Notes: generated by a model not told the origin, from the sequence alone. Shown: positions 1 through 8,845, counted from the first letter of the stretch. The stretch: DNA of 45,573 nt from Effusibacillus lacus (GCF_002335525.1 NZ_BDUF01000014.1:1-45573), one strand, 5' to 3'. Program-made: numbers and translations.

Positions 1-41
1 TTAATTCTGTTGTTGTCAGTGTAATCGTCTCCTGTCCCATG

Positions 42-83
42 GTGACATTTTCACAGACGAGTTACAGGGTGACAATATCACAG
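42..83. promoter_or_regulatory. Two tandem GTGA-N5-TCAC palindromes (operator candidate)
   Basis: Two copies of a palindromic site, GTGACATTTTCACAG (42-56) and GTGACAATATCACAG (69-83), lie 27 bp apart in direct orientation. Each has GTGA and TCAC arms around five A/T-rich bases. The sites may serve a gene to the left of the window or the signalling locus to the right. The binding protein is unknown. Confidence 0.4.
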
Positions 84-202
84 AACAACTACAAAAGCCT
101 GTCTGTTATTGATTCCATGTTGCATGCAAGTTAAAATAGAAATGATGTATGTGGATAAATAGGCATAGCTATCCATAGATTGAAACAACTGGCGGGTTGA
201 AT

Positions 203-304
203 TCAATCCTCTATTTGTCTGCATACATCCCCGTATTCCTTTTCCTCGAACAAACTTCGAAGATAAAGAGTATCTTTGGAATTCCCTGCTTTGTAGTAAC
301 CCAT
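203..304 (-). CDS. 33-residue hypothetical peptide, divergent from the RRNPP regulator
   Basis: I do not recognise this short ORF. It starts at an ATG preceded by an almost perfect ribosome binding site, AAAGGAGGTAAGAA, and encodes 33 residues beginning MGYYKAGNSK and ending CRQIED. It is charged, with no signal peptide and no membrane segment. A CCTCC just upstream (328-332) could pair with the GGAGG of its ribosome binding site and mask it. It is divergent from the HTH-TPR regulator, which makes it a possible target or small effector of that system. The strong ribosome binding site is the only real evidence that it is a gene. Confidence 0.45.
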   Translation of the reverse strand: MGYYKAGNSKDTLYLRSLFEEKEYGDVCRQIED

Positions 305-617
305 TTCTTACCTCCTTTCCTTTTCGGAGGCCAAATTCACGTGGCGGCGTGAATCTACCCTCTTGTAGACTTGTGCACATTTTCGTCAAATTATGACAAT
401 TATTGATCTCCTATGAAGAATTATACTAAACCAAAGACATGTTTGGAATGTGATTGGGGCCAGGGGGCAAATTAGTTTTTGACTAATGAATTTAACCAAT
501 TTAATTGATGGTTGCTCTTTCACTTTTTCAGATCAGGATTCCGGGAACAAATATGGTAAAATAAAGCTGCTAGTCTGTAAGACCCAATTGATATTCAGGG
601 TAACGTTGGTGATTCAT
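305..617. other. Divergent intergenic region of the signalling locus
   Basis: This stretch separates the 33-residue ORF from the regulator and must hold both promoters. On the minus strand an ATTCAC/GTGAAT inverted repeat lies upstream of the CCTCC/GGAGG pair. On the plus strand, TTGACT (479-484) and TTAATT (501-506) are a possible weak promoter for the regulator. An in-frame ATG at 486 lacks a ribosome binding site at usable distance. Confidence 0.4.
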
Positions 618-1907
618 ATGGTTACGTTGGGTTCCAGATTGCAGGCCCTGCGGGAAGCGAAGCAAATGAAGCAGAAAGAGCTTGCCTTGGGCTTGGCCAC
701 CCAAAGCATGATTTCGCAAATTGAGACGAACCGGATCATCCCCTCTACCAATCTCTTGATTCGAATTGTGCAAAAGCTGGATTATCCGATTGACCAATTT
801 CTGAGAGAAGTAGACCTGGATTTCTTCAGTATCAAAGAACTCTTTAAATTCGCTCAGGACCTGTATGAGCATGGCGAATATCACGCAGCCCTGTATTTGT
901 TGGAGAAAGTGGACGAACGTCCTCTCAATGTTCTTGATACAAGTGAATATCTGTATTTGCTTGGGGTTTGTCAAAAAAGGGCAGGCTGCCATGACCAAGC
1001 CATCTCATCCCTTTCCACTGCCCTGGACCAAATGAAAGACCCCTCCTCCACAATTCCGTATCTCTACGAAATCGCCGAGTCCCACTACCTTAAAGGAGAC
1101 TTGTTTTCCGCATTGTTGACAGCCCAAAGGGCCGAGAAACGAATTCCGATTGAGTCTGATACAACCCCTTTTTATAAAGGGAAGGTAAAGAATCTGCTGG
1201 GAATAATGGCTTTTCGTTTCGGTGAATTTGAAAAGTCAATTACGCTGTATCAAGAGGCCTATAACTATTACCATCCCAAACACCTTTCCCAATGTGCCAC
1301 TGCTCACATGAATATTGGGGTAAGCTATAAGTATCTCAAACATTTTGATCAGGCGAAAGAACACTTGGGAATTGCAATGCAATTATTCAAGACTGTTCCT
1401 GTGGAAAAAAACACACTGCTTTGCAAGTACAACTATGCAATTCTTCTTTCTGAGATGGATTGTTATGATGAGGCCGAAAAACTTTTCAATGAATGCTTAA
1501 ACGACTTTGCAACCTATAACTTTGGTTATGAACCAAATACTATTTATTCTGAATTAGCACGGTTAGAAATTAAACGCGGAAACACCGAACAAGCGAAAGA
1601 ATTGGCATATTTGGCTTTGGATTGTTCTCAGGAAAATGACAGGGAATTAGGATATATCTACCGAACACTGGCAGATGTTTATTATCATAAAAAAGAGATA
1701 GATGCTGCCATATCATACTTAGATAAGTCTATAAAGTCTTTCCTTACAGCTAAACTATACGTAAGACTCATTGAGTCGTTACATTTTCTAACACATTGTT
1801 ATAAAAGTCTTGGACTTTATGAAAAAGCTATAGAAACATTGGAAATAACGAAGCGTATACCTTACAATGGGAATGGAGGTGATACATATAATGAAAAAAT
1901 TGTTTAA
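618..1907 (+). CDS. RRNPP-family HTH-TPR quorum-sensing regulator (NprR/PlcR-like)
   Basis: This 429-residue protein has an N-terminal XRE-type helix-turn-helix at about residues 5-60 (LGSRLQALREAKQMKQKELA, then MISQIETNRIIPS). The rest, about residues 95-420, is a helical array of tetratricopeptide repeats with recurrent A-Y/L-L spacing (e.g. YHAALYLLEKV, YEKAIETLEI). This matches the RRNPP group, whose TPR domain binds a re-imported signalling peptide. The size is close to NprR (about 420 aa). I chose ATG 618 because the HTH begins there and GGTGAT precedes it; 44 further in-frame upstream residues look non-coding. Its 3' end overlaps the pro-peptide gene by 17 bp, the classical arrangement of nprR-nprX. 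The targets are unknown. Confidence 0.85.
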   Translation: MVTLGSRLQALREAKQMKQKELALGLATQSMISQIETNRIIPSTNLLIRIVQKLDYPIDQFLREVDLDFFSIKELFKFAQDLYEHGEYHAALYLLEKVDERPLNVLDTSEYLYLLGVCQKRAGCHDQAISSLSTALDQMKDPSSTIPYLYEIAESHYLKGDLFSALLTAQRAEKRIPIESDTTPFYKGKVKNLLGIMAFRFGEFEKSITLYQEAYNYYHPKHLSQCATAHMNIGVSYKYLKHFDQAKEHLGIAMQLFKTVPVEKNTLLCKYNYAILLSEMDCYDEAEKLFNECLNDFATYNFGYEPNTIYSELARLEIKRGNTEQAKELAYLALDCSQENDRELGYIYRTLADVYYHKKEIDAAISYLDKSIKSFLTAKLYVRLIESLHFLTHCYKSLGLYEKAIETLEITKRIPYNGNGGDTYNEKIV

Positions 1908-2100
1908 TGTCTTGTTGATTACTGCATTGGCATGTGGACTGGCGCTTTTTTCCAGTAATGGGTTATCAGAAATAGTTGGCGATGATGTGGGATTGTCCCT
2001 GATTGCTGGCGATGATGTGGGATTGTCCCTGATTGCTGGCGATGATGTGGGATTGTCCCTGATTGCTGTTGATGAGGAAGGTCTCTCCCAAAGGATCTAG
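1891..2100 (+). CDS. Exported signalling pro-peptide with three identical decapeptide repeats
   Basis: This encodes a 69-residue precursor. It starts at ATG 1891, behind GGAGGTGAT, a near-perfect anti-SD match. The N-terminus is a Sec signal peptide: MKK, a hydrophobic stretch (FNVLLITALACGLALF), then SSNG. The rest is built from 10-residue units: a degenerate GLSEIV, three identical copies of GDDVGLSLIA, and a diverged VDEEGLSQRI at the C-terminus, giving five GLS motifs. RRNPP peptides (Phr, PapR, NprX) are secreted, trimmed to 5-10 residues and re-imported by Opp. I infer that GLSLIA, or a peptide within the repeat, is the mature signal, released in several copies per precursor. Overlap with the regulator gene implies translational coupling. 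Confidence 0.8.
   Translation: MKKLFNVLLITALACGLALFSSNGLSEIVGDDVGLSLIAGDDVGLSLIAGDDVGLSLIAVDEEGLSQRI
1978..2067 (+). repeat. Three identical 30-bp in-frame tandem repeats
   Basis: Three perfect 30-bp copies occupy 1978-2007, 2008-2037 and 2038-2067. Each encodes GDDVGLSLIA. They are identical at nucleotide level, so they arose recently or are kept uniform by recombination. The following 30 bp is a diverged fourth unit. Copy number may vary between strains by slippage or unequal crossover. Confidence 0.97.
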
Positions 2101-2141
2101 AAAAACTCGAATTCGACGAACCTGGTCTGTAACCACAACGA

Positions 2142-2164
2142 AGCCCCCTGGAATGGGGGCTTTT
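2142..2164 (+). terminator. Rho-independent terminator of the regulator/pro-peptide unit
   Basis: The stem AGCCCCC/GGGGGCT with a short loop is followed by TTTTC. It ends the signalling unit before the convergent GGDEF-EAL gene. Confidence 0.85.
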
Positions 2165-2177
2165 CAATTGCATTACG

Positions 2178-4736
2178 CTACAAACAAACCTTTCCAGTCC
2201 GCAGAATCTGCTCAATCTCGGCGGCGGACAAGGGCTTGCTAAACAAATACCCTTGCAACCGGTCACAGCGGACGTTGCCAAGATAGTCCGCCTGGCCTTC
2301 CGTTTCCACGCCTTCCGCAGTGACTTTCAGATTGAGACTGTGGGCCATGGCGATAATCGCTTCGGCAATGGCTGCATCCTCCTGGTCAATGGTGATGTCC
2401 CGAACAAAGGACTTGTCAATTTTTAACGCGTCAATCGGCAGTTGTTTCAGGTAACTCAGGGAAGAATACCCGGTTCCGAAATCATCGATGGCGATCTTAA
2501 TCCCCATTGCCTGCAGCTTCTTCAGGGATTTCACCGTGTTAACCGAGTTCTGCATGATGCTTTCCGTCATCTCAAGCTCCAGCCATTTGGCTTCCAACCC
2601 TGTCTCCGCAAGGATCCGTTCCACTGTTTCCACAATGTTATGCTGCAGGAATTGGCGGGCCGACAGGTTGACCGACATCCGGATCGGGGGATACCCTGCA
2701 TCCTGCCAGACTTTGTTCTGCTTGGCGGCGGTCCGCAGCACCCACTCCCCAATGGGCACTATCAATCCCGTCTCTTCCGCCAGCGGGATGAATTCGGCAG
2801 GCGAGATGCTTCCCATCTTCGGATTGTTCCAGCGAATCAACGCCTCCACCCCGATAATCTCCCGGGAATGTGCCTCCACCACCGGCTGGTACACCAGTTT
2901 GAACTCATTCTTTTCCAACGCTTTGCGCATGGCGTTTTCCAGGATCAGGCGGTGAAAAGCCATCACCTTCAATTCGGGGGTAAAAATCTGGTAATTGTTC
3001 TTTCCCTGTTCCTTGGCTTTGTACATGGCGATATCGGCGTATTTGAGCAGGGTTTCAATCGTGTCTCCGTCTACTGGGAAAATGCTGATTCCGATACTGG
3101 TTGTGATATACAGTTCATATCCCTTTACGTTGAAGGGCTCCGAAATGGCTTCGATGATGCGCCGGGCGACAGCCTCTATTTCCTGGATGCTGGAGATCTC
3201 CGGCAGTATCACGGTGAATTCGTCCCCTGCCAAACGGGAGACAATATCTTTCTCCCCGAGACACTGTTTGAGCCGTTCTGCCACGTCGCACAGCAACTGG
3301 TCTCCAACCGAATGCCCCAGGGTGTCGTTAATGTTTTTGAACCGGTCGAGATCCACAAACATTAAGGCCACCTTGCCGCCCTCCTGTTTGGCTTCGAGGA
3401 GGGTCTCGGAAAAGGTCTTCATGAACTGGGTTCGGTTGGGAAGCCCTGTCAGTGCATCGTAATACGCTTGGCTGCGGTACCGTTCTTCGTTCTCCCGCAG
3501 CATTTCGTTTGTCTTCTGCAGTTCTTCGGTGGTCACATTGATCAGATTGGACACCGCTGTCAAGTACTGGACCATATCCCTCTCCCGGGTCTCCGGCTCC
3601 GGAATCCGTTCACCCTTGCCCGCATCAGGGTTTTCCGACAACATGAGCACCGTCATGGTTTGATTCATTATCTCATTTCCCTGATCGAAATGATAGAATT
3701 CCCAAAAGGTAAAAAATCCGGCCGTCGGAGCCATCTTCTGAAACGGTGCAATCTCCGCTCCGGCAAACTCTGCCAGAAAAGCCCTCCGGGCACGGCACGA
3801 ATAGATAAACACCGTTTCCACCGGTGTACCTTGCAGAGACTGGACCGTCTGCATGGAGGTCTCCAGGACCAGTTCCGGATTGCCGAAAGCAAACTGCACC
3901 TGATCTCCCTCGTTCAAGTTGCCGGCATAGGTCAGTGACCCGTCCTCATGGGACAAGAGGATGGCGCGTGCCGCCAGACTGCCGCCGCGGTTAACAACCA
4001 GCGGAAACAGCCCGACAGCATTCATTATGTTTTGTGCAAATTTGGTTCCTAAATATTTCCTGTACACCTCGATGGCTGGGAGGTGGTCGATCTCGTAGAC
4101 CCGATTTTTCTCCGATTTGGTGATGGTCATTTTGCGTCCGATGGGGATCCAGTCAAAATGGCAGCTGGTGTTGGCGATGAGCTGCTCGCTGTTGAGAGCC
4201 ACTCCCGCAACTCCATTCCGAACGATTTCCTTCTCCGTAAAAACGACGTTGGGTGTATTCGGGGAGTGATCACTCGCCAGCCCTCCCGCCACAATCACTT
4301 GTGGATTCACCGACTGGACGCCTTTCAACAGTTCCTCCCCATTGGTATGCCGTCCGTCGGCAAACAAGAGCAGGACTTTTGTCGAATCGCCGCATAACTG
4401 CCGGGCAATGGCCTGGCCCGATTGGAAACTGTCGCCTTGCAACTCGCGGGAAACCGCAGCGGAAACTATGTCTGTCTTGTCAAACCGGGTGAACACCAGC
4501 ACCGTCTGGTTGGTGGTGATCCGGCCATCTGCGATTTCACCGTCAGACGTGGCGCCCAGAATTGCGGCTGACGGCAGCAGATCACGCAGGTGATCGCGCA
4601 AACCGATGATGGATTCCAGATCCAAGCCTCCGGCAAACACCTGGATCAAGAGGGACGGATGAGGAGTTATCCCGTTTTGGGCAAGATAGTCTTCCAGAAC
4701 AAATCCTTCATGATGGTAGGCAATCCACGTTTGCAC
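2178..4736 (-). CDS. FIST-GGDEF-EAL bifunctional cyclic-di-GMP signalling protein
   Basis: The 852-residue cytoplasmic protein has three parts. The first (about residues 25-375) resembles FIST_N and FIST_C sensory domains, thought to bind small ligands. A short coiled coil ([17 protein letters not shown]) leads into a GGDEF diguanylate cyclase domain at about 425-585 and an EAL phosphodiesterase domain at about 600-840. The cyclase signature is RLAGDEF, with Ala for the first Gly, a variant found in some active enzymes. The EAL domain keeps [29 protein letters not shown] and AEGVET, so phosphodiesterase activity is likely. The start is GTG behind AGGGGGTC. It probably forms its own transcription unit. 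Confidence 0.92.
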   Translation of the reverse strand: MQTWIAYHHEGFVLEDYLAQNGITPHPSLLIQVFAGGLDLESIIGLRDHLRDLLPSAAILGATSDGEIADGRITTNQTVLVFTRFDKTDIVSAAVSRELQGDSFQSGQAIARQLCGDSTKVLLLFADGRHTNGEELLKGVQSVNPQVIVAGGLASDHSPNTPNVVFTEKEIVRNGVAGVALNSEQLIANTSCHFDWIPIGRKMTITKSEKNRVYEIDHLPAIEVYRKYLGTKFAQNIMNAVGLFPLVVNRGGSLAARAILLSHEDGSLTYAGNLNEGDQVQFAFGNPELVLETSMQTVQSLQGTPVETVFIYSCRARRAFLAEFAGAEIAPFQKMAPTAGFFTFWEFYHFDQGNEIMNQTMTVLMLSENPDAGKGERIPEPETRERDMVQYLTAVSNLINVTTEELQKTNEMLRENEERYRSQAYYDALTGLPNRTQFMKTFSETLLEAKQEGGKVALMFVDLDRFKNINDTLGHSVGDQLLCDVAERLKQCLGEKDIVSRLAGDEFTVILPEISSIQEIEAVARRIIEAISEPFNVKGYELYITTSIGISIFPVDGDTIETLLKYADIAMYKAKEQGKNNYQIFTPELKVMAFHRLILENAMRKALEKNEFKLVYQPVVEAHSREIIGVEALIRWNNPKMGSISPAEFIPLAEETGLIVPIGEWVLRTAAKQNKVWQDAGYPPIRMSVNLSARQFLQHNIVETVERILAETGLEAKWLELEMTESIMQNSVNTVKSLKKLQAMGIKIAIDDFGTGYSSLSYLKQLPIDALKIDKSFVRDITIDQEDAAIAEAIIAMAHSLNLKVTAEGVETEGQADYLGNVRCDRLQGYLFSKPLSAAEIEQILRTGKVCL

Positions 4737-4828
4737 AATTGACCCCCTGCGGATTCAATAATAGATGTTTTCATTATCTCAAAAACTTACAAATTTCGAC
4801 AAGTATCGATAGACCCAGGAAGTGAATA

Positions 4829-4850
4829 AGCCGCCTTGTGGAAGGCGGCT
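4829..4850 (-). terminator. Hairpin terminator after the coat-protein genes
   Basis: A 9-bp perfect stem, AGCCGCCTT/AAGGCGGCT with a 4-nt loop, lies just past the stop of the CotF-like gene. The T tract on the minus strand is weak (TTATT). Confidence 0.7.
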
Positions 4851-4867
4851 TTCGCATCACAGCGTGC

Positions 4868-5242
4868 TTAGTGGATTTGATAAGGAAACTGGGTAGAGTA
4901 GTTGCTGAACTGCTGGTAGGCTTTGTCAAGCTTTTGCTGCTCTTCCGCCTCCAGCGAATAGTGTCCTTTCTCAAACATCTTGTTGAAAATCTGGCGCTGG
5001 CACTGGTGAGTTTCTTGCAGGATCTGCATGTAGGTCTGATGCAGGGAGTTGTGGCTGGCTTCCCGGGTTGCCACGTTGATGCTGTCGGTCAGATACTTTT
5101 CTGTAGCCAGCACGTCATTGATCCGATCACGGTCATTCATTTCCGGCCCTTTCACCTGCGGTTCGTTGGGCAATTTCGGGTTCTTGATCATTTTGGCCTG
5201 TTGGCCGCCCTGCTGCTGACCACCTTGTTGGTTCTGCTTCAT
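4868..5242 (-). CDS. Spore coat protein, CotF family
   Basis: A 124-residue protein. A Gln/Gly-rich N-terminus (QNQQGGQQQGGQQ) is followed by an all-helical domain with the CotF-like pattern MNDRDRINDVLATEKYLTDS, then ATREASHNSLHQTYMQILQE. CotF-family proteins have a ferritin-like helical fold and sit in the spore coat; expression is expected in the mother cell. AAAGGAGG overlaps the stop codon of the upstream coat gene, so the two are translated as a pair. The 3' end is followed by a hairpin terminator. Confidence 0.88.
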   Translation of the reverse strand: MKQNQQGGQQQGGQQAKMIKNPKLPNEPQVKGPEMNDRDRINDVLATEKYLTDSINVATREASHNSLHQTYMQILQETHQCQRQIFNKMFEKGHYSLEAEEQQKLDKAYQQFSNYSTQFPYQIH

Positions 5243-5259
5243 GTCGCGAAAAGCCTCCT

Positions 5260-5586
5260 TTATTGCTGCATTTGCTGCTTGAGTTGTTGGGGCGACGGTA
5301 CCTGCGCCATCATTTGAGCATTATTGGTCTGCAGATGCTGCAGGAGCATGTTGTAATGGCGCTGGTGCATCTGACCGGCCTGTTCAATGGCCTGCCGGAT
5401 GTCCGAGTCCAGGCATTCCTGGGCAAAATGGGCGCATTTCTTCATGGCGCCCAGTTCCCATGACAGGGCGTCTCTCAAATAGAGGAGGTCTTTGGTCGTG
5501 ATCACCTCCGGCGGAGTTTGCATTCTTCCCTGTTGACCGATTTGCCCCTTTTGGCCTGCTTGCGGGGGCTGTCCCTGTTGCTGCAT
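5260..5586 (-). CDS. Small CotF-like spore coat protein
   Basis: A 108-residue protein with Gln/Pro/Gly-rich ends (QQQGQPPQAGQKGQ at the front, LKQQMQQ at the end). The helical core includes TTKDLLYLRDALSWELGAMK, CAHFAQECLDSDIR and HQRHYNMLLQHL. This matches short CotF-like coat proteins encoded beside a second, larger CotF-like gene. I chose ATG 5586 because GAAGGGAGT lies at good distance; the in-frame GTG six codons upstream lies inside that ribosome binding site. First gene of a two-gene unit with the following cotF-like gene. Confidence 0.82.
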   Translation of the reverse strand: MQQQGQPPQAGQKGQIGQQGRMQTPPEVITTKDLLYLRDALSWELGAMKKCAHFAQECLDSDIRQAIEQAGQMHQRHYNMLLQHLQTNNAQMMAQVPSPQQLKQQMQQ

Positions 5587-5607
5587 ATTTCCGACTCCCT
5601 TCACTAG

Positions 5608-5641
5608 TCTGAATTTCCAACCTTAGTTTGTTCAATTCAGA
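5608..5641. promoter_or_regulatory. Inverted repeat upstream of the coat genes
   Basis: Perfect 8-bp arms, TCTGAATT (5608-5615) and AATTCAGA (5634-5641), lie between the PgpA-like stop and the coat-gene start. No T tract follows, so it looks more like a protein-binding site or leader hairpin than a terminator. Confidence 0.35.
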
Positions 5642-5671
5642 TTTCCTCATTCGGGGAGCTTGGCTATCCGC

Positions 5672-6187
5672 TTACTCCATCGCCTGTTCCATTTCCGCCC
5701 GGGTGCGGTGGGCCAGCCTTGCGGCAGCCGCTGCCGCCACTGCCCCGATCAGGTCATCCAGAAACGTATGGACTTGACCCGAGGACTTGTCGTTCAATTT
5801 GGCCAGGATGCCGTACTTGAGTTTGTCAATGTACCCGTAATTGGTATATCCGATGCTGCCGTACAGGTTGAGAATCGAGAGGGCCAGGATCTCATCGACG
5901 CCGTACAGGCCTTCGTCCGCTTTGATAATTTCCTGAAGCGGGGAGGACATCTCCCCTTTCTCGGCCAGCCTGTCCAGTTCAATGCCCGTGAGCAAGGCGT
6001 TCTGCACATCCCTTTTTTCCAGTACCTGTTCCACGCTTTCCACGCACCTGTCCATCGTCAGGTTTGGAATGTAGCTTTCCTGCAGAAAGAAAGTCAGTTC
6101 CGCAATATCTTCCAGCGTGATGCCTCTTTGCTTGAGCGCGTTAAGCGCCGCTTCCTTTACCTGCTGACTGCGAACAAAATCCGACAT
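5672..6187 (-). CDS. Phosphatidylglycerophosphatase A-like protein (YutG family)
   Basis: A 171-residue protein closely resembling Bacillus YutG as I recall it. Recognisable stretches are RGITLEDIAELTFFLQ, KRDVQNALLTGIELDRLAEK, DEGLYGVDEILALSILNLYG, and a C-terminal HTFLDDLIGAVAAAAAARLA. The family is assigned as PgpA-related, possibly dephosphorylating phosphatidylglycerol phosphate in membrane lipid synthesis; the Bacillus paralogue's role is less certain than that of E. coli PgpA. ATG 6187 has GGGGGA seven bases upstream and fits the family start. A TTG seven codons further up is the only alternative. Confidence 0.85.
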   Translation of the reverse strand: MSDFVRSQQVKEAALNALKQRGITLEDIAELTFFLQESYIPNLTMDRCVESVEQVLEKRDVQNALLTGIELDRLAEKGEMSSPLQEIIKADEGLYGVDEILALSILNLYGSIGYTNYGYIDKLKYGILAKLNDKSSGQVHTFLDDLIGAVAAAAAARLAHRTRAEMEQAME

Positions 6188-6282
6188 TGCCCATTCCCCC
6201 GTTGTCAATATGTGTTGAAGCTTCCCGTGGTTTCTGTGTGCCAGTATTTGCCTGGTGCATTTCGGGTATGCAAACAGGATTC

Positions 6283-6312
6283 TTGATGTGAAGTCCTACG
6301 GACTACTATAAT
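6283..6312 (+). promoter_or_regulatory. Sigma-A-type promoter with palindrome in the spacer
   Basis: TTGATG (6283-6288) and a perfect TATAAT (6307-6312) are separated by 18 bp. Within the spacer lies AGTCC-TAC-GGACT (6292-6304), a perfect short palindrome that could be an operator. The promoter rules out the in-frame ATG at 6314 as the start of the hydrolase. Confidence 0.7.
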
Positions 6313-6361
6313 TATGTCAAATTGGATAAATTTTGGAAGCCTGTTGGGAGGATCGAAAAGA

Positions 6362-7128
6362 ATGATTTTTGCCACTTCAGACGGAACGGTCTTGCATTAC
6401 ATACGGGAAGGTACAGGCGAACCCCTTGTTTTTATTCACGGTCTCGCAAGCAACTTAAAAGCTTGGGATCCTCAGTTCAGGTATTTCCGTTCTTTATTCG
6501 ATACGCTGGCTTACGACTGCAGAGGCCATGGCCAATCCACGGTTCCCGAAGAACTGACGATGGAGGATCATGCGAAAGATCTTTATGAACTTTGTTCCTT
6601 GTTTGACAAGCCGGTGAATCTGGTGGGCATTTCGATGGGAGGATATATTGCGCAAAATCTGTTGATCCGGCATCCGGAAACGATCAACAAAGCGGTGTGA
6701 TTGCCACCAAGTCACACGGGCAAGGAACTGCCACTTCTAAGGCGATCTCAAACGAGCCGCAATCTATCGACCCTGCTGAAGCAAGGTTTCAGTTTGCCAA
6801 GAACTATCTGTTCGGCCCCGACGTGACAGACGATCGAATTCGGGCGTTTATCCGACTGGAACCCCCCATGCCGCTGGAACAGTTCGCATTGGTCAACAGC
6901 GCCATCCGGGAATTTGACTACCGTCCGCACCTGACGAAATGCAACACACCGGTATTGGTTCTGCATGGCGATCATGACAGGCTGATCCCTGACGAATTCG
7001 GAAAAGAACTGGCAAGTGTTCTCCCAAACGCCCAATTTGTTTCGGTTCCAAGAGCCGGACACGCAGTGATTGCCGAGAAGCCAGAGGGAGTGAACCAGGC
7101 TATTCACAAGTTTCTCAAGCCGGAATGA
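6362..7128 (+). pseudogene. Alpha/beta hydrolase, frameshifted near residue 112
   Basis: Two adjacent frames together spell one alpha/beta-hydrolase of about 255 residues. Frame one (6362-6700) carries the oxyanion-hole segment VFIHGLASN and the nucleophile elbow GISMGG, and stops after ETINKAV. Frame two (6697-7128) continues with IATKSHGQG and carries the acid region VLHGDHDRLIP and the catalytic His in RAGHAV. At the junction GCGGTGTGATTGCC, one missing base (expected GTG-CTG-ATT) explains the shift. The overlap GTGA could let the second half be re-initiated as a separate polypeptide, so residual function is conceivable. ATG 6362 follows GGGAGG and a strong promoter. The substrate is unknown. 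Confidence 0.8.
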
Positions 7129-7139
7129 AGCAAGCGCGC

Positions 7140-7181
7140 GGGGCTGTCTTCAAGCAGATCTCTCTGTTTGAAGACAGCCCC
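7140..7181. terminator. Bidirectional terminator between hydrolase and malate synthase
   Basis: Perfect 14-bp arms GGGGCTGTCTTCAA and TTGAAGACAGCCCC flank a 14-nt loop. Both flanks carry short T or A runs. It serves the two convergent genes. Confidence 0.85.
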
Positions 7182-7224
7182 GCATTGTTTGTTTAAATCC
7201 GGAAACAATCGGAATTCATTTGTA

Positions 7225-8820
7225 TCAGCTCAGGAACTCATAAGCCGGCAGGGTCAGGAATTCGGCATACTCTTTGCTGGTCGACATTTGCCGGAACAGT
7301 TGGGTAGCCTGCTCGAACTTGCCAGCATTGTAGCGTTCCTCTCCGATGGTGTTCCTGATCTTCTGCAATTCTTCCTGCAGCAGTTGTTCAAACAGCTCCA
7401 CCGTCACCTTGCGGCCATCGTCGAGGATTCCTTTCGGGTGGTGGATCCACTGCCATACCTGCGTACGGGAGATTTCGGCGGTTGCCACGTCTTCCATCAG
7501 GTTGAAGATCGGCACCGCACCGGAACCCCGCAGCCAGGCTTCGGTGTACTGCACCCCAACACTTATGTTGTTGCGGAGACCCGCTTCGGTGATGGTACCT
7601 TGCGGAACTTCCAGCAGATCCGCCGCGGTTACGTTCACATCATCGCGCTTCTTGTCGACCTGGTTTGGCTGAGGCATGATGCGGTTGAATACTTCCAGAG
7701 CAACCGGAACGAGTCCCGGATGTGCCACCCAGGTACCGTCATGGCCGTCGTTGGCTTCCCGCTCTTTGTCGGCGCGGACTTTCGCAAACGCTTCTTCGTT
7801 TGCCGCCGGGTCGTTCTTGACCGGAATCTGAGCCGCCATACCACCGATTGCAAACGCATTCCGCTTATGGCAGGTCTTGATGGTGAGCAACGAGTAAGCC
7901 CGCATGAAGGGGACGGTCATGGTGACCTGGCCGCGGTCGGGCAGAATCACATTCGGCTGGTTGCGGAGCTTCTTGATGTAGCTGAAGATGTAGTCCCAAC
8001 GTCCACAATTCATTCCCGCCATGTGCTCACGGAGCTCGTAAAGGATTTCGTCCAGTTCGAAAGTGGCAAGAATTGTCTCCACCAGAACAGTTGCCTTGAT
8101 GGATCCTTGCGGAATGCCAAGCTGTTGCTGTGCGAAGACGAAAATATCGTTCCAGAGTCGCGCCTCCAGGTGGCTTTCCATCTTCGGCAGATAGAAGTAC
8201 GGACCGGAGCCGTTTGCAAGCAGTTGTTTCGCGTTGTGGAAGAAATACAAGCCAAAGTCAAACATGCTGCCGGACATCGGCTTGCCGTCCACGAGAACAT
8301 GCTTCTCGACCATATGCCAGCCGCGGGGGCGAGCAATCAGGACTGCCACTTCATCGTTCAGTTTGTAGGATTTGCCTTCCGGGCTTACATAATCAATTTG
8401 ACGGCGAATGGCGTCATAGAGGTTAATTTGCCCTTGAATCTGGTTCTCCCAGGTCGGGGAGTTGGCATCTTCAAAGTCCACCATAAACACTTTCGCTCCG
8501 GAGTTCAGAGCGTTAATGACCATCTTGCGGTCGCTGGACGGACCGGTGATTTCCACACGACGGTCCTGCAGATCCTTCGGAATCGGGGCCACTGTCCAAT
8601 CGCCTTCCCGAATGTGTTTGGTTTCGGGCAGGAAGTCGGGCAGTTTGCCAGCGTCAATTTCCTTTTGCCGTTCCACCCTTTTTTGCAAAAGTTCTTCCCG
8701 GGTCTTGCCAAATTTGCGCTCAAGGGTTGCCACAAACTCAACCGCTTCCGGGGTCAGAATTCTCTCGAATTCCGGGGTCACTTTTCCTTTGATCTCTACG
8801 CCTGCCGGGTAGTTGCTCAT
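7225..8820 (-). CDS. aceB: Malate synthase A
   Basis: This 531-residue enzyme condenses glyoxylate and acetyl-CoA to malate in the cytoplasm. Its length and sequence fit the malate synthase A class. Visible family stretches are [14 protein letters not shown] (acidic residues near the Mg site), [23 protein letters not shown], and [20 protein letters not shown] 8820 follows AAGGAGGAAG. Isocitrate lyase, its usual partner, is not in the window. The gene is divergent from an IclR-type regulator, the arrangement expected for local control. A 21-bp palindrome overlaps the likely -10 box. Confidence 0.95.
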   Translation of the reverse strand: MSNYPAGVEIKGKVTPEFERILTPEAVEFVATLERKFGKTREELLQKRVERQKEIDAGKLPDFLPETKHIREGDWTVAPIPKDLQDRRVEITGPSSDRKMVINALNSGAKVFMVDFEDANSPTWENQIQGQINLYDAIRRQIDYVSPEGKSYKLNDEVAVLIARPRGWHMVEKHVLVDGKPMSGSMFDFGLYFFHNAKQLLANGSGPYFYLPKMESHLEARLWNDIFVFAQQQLGIPQGSIKATVLVETILATFELDEILYELREHMAGMNCGRWDYIFSYIKKLRNQPNVILPDRGQVTMTVPFMRAYSLLTIKTCHKRNAFAIGGMAAQIPVKNDPAANEEAFAKVRADKEREANDGHDGTWVAHPGLVPVALEVFNRIMPQPNQVDKKRDDVNVTAADLLEVPQGTITEAGLRNNISVGVQYTEAWLRGSGAVPIFNLMEDVATAEISRTQVWQWIHHPKGILDDGRKVTVELFEQLLQEELQKIRNTIGEERYNAGKFEQATQLFRQMSTSKEYAEFLTLPAYEFLS

Positions 8821-8845
8821 AGGCTTCTTCCTCCTTCGTTTCCTT

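Noticed and set aside
78-389. 103-codon minus-strand ORF at the left edge
   Set aside because: It has no ribosome binding site and overlaps, in another frame, the 33-residue ORF that has a near-perfect one.
1867-1890. Longer start (77 residues) for the signalling pro-peptide
   Set aside because: The longer form begins without a ribosome binding site and spoils the signal peptide; GGAGGTGAT is correctly placed for ATG 1891.
1978-2067. CRISPR array
   Set aside because: The three 30-bp repeats are directly adjacent with no spacers and lie in frame within a coding sequence.
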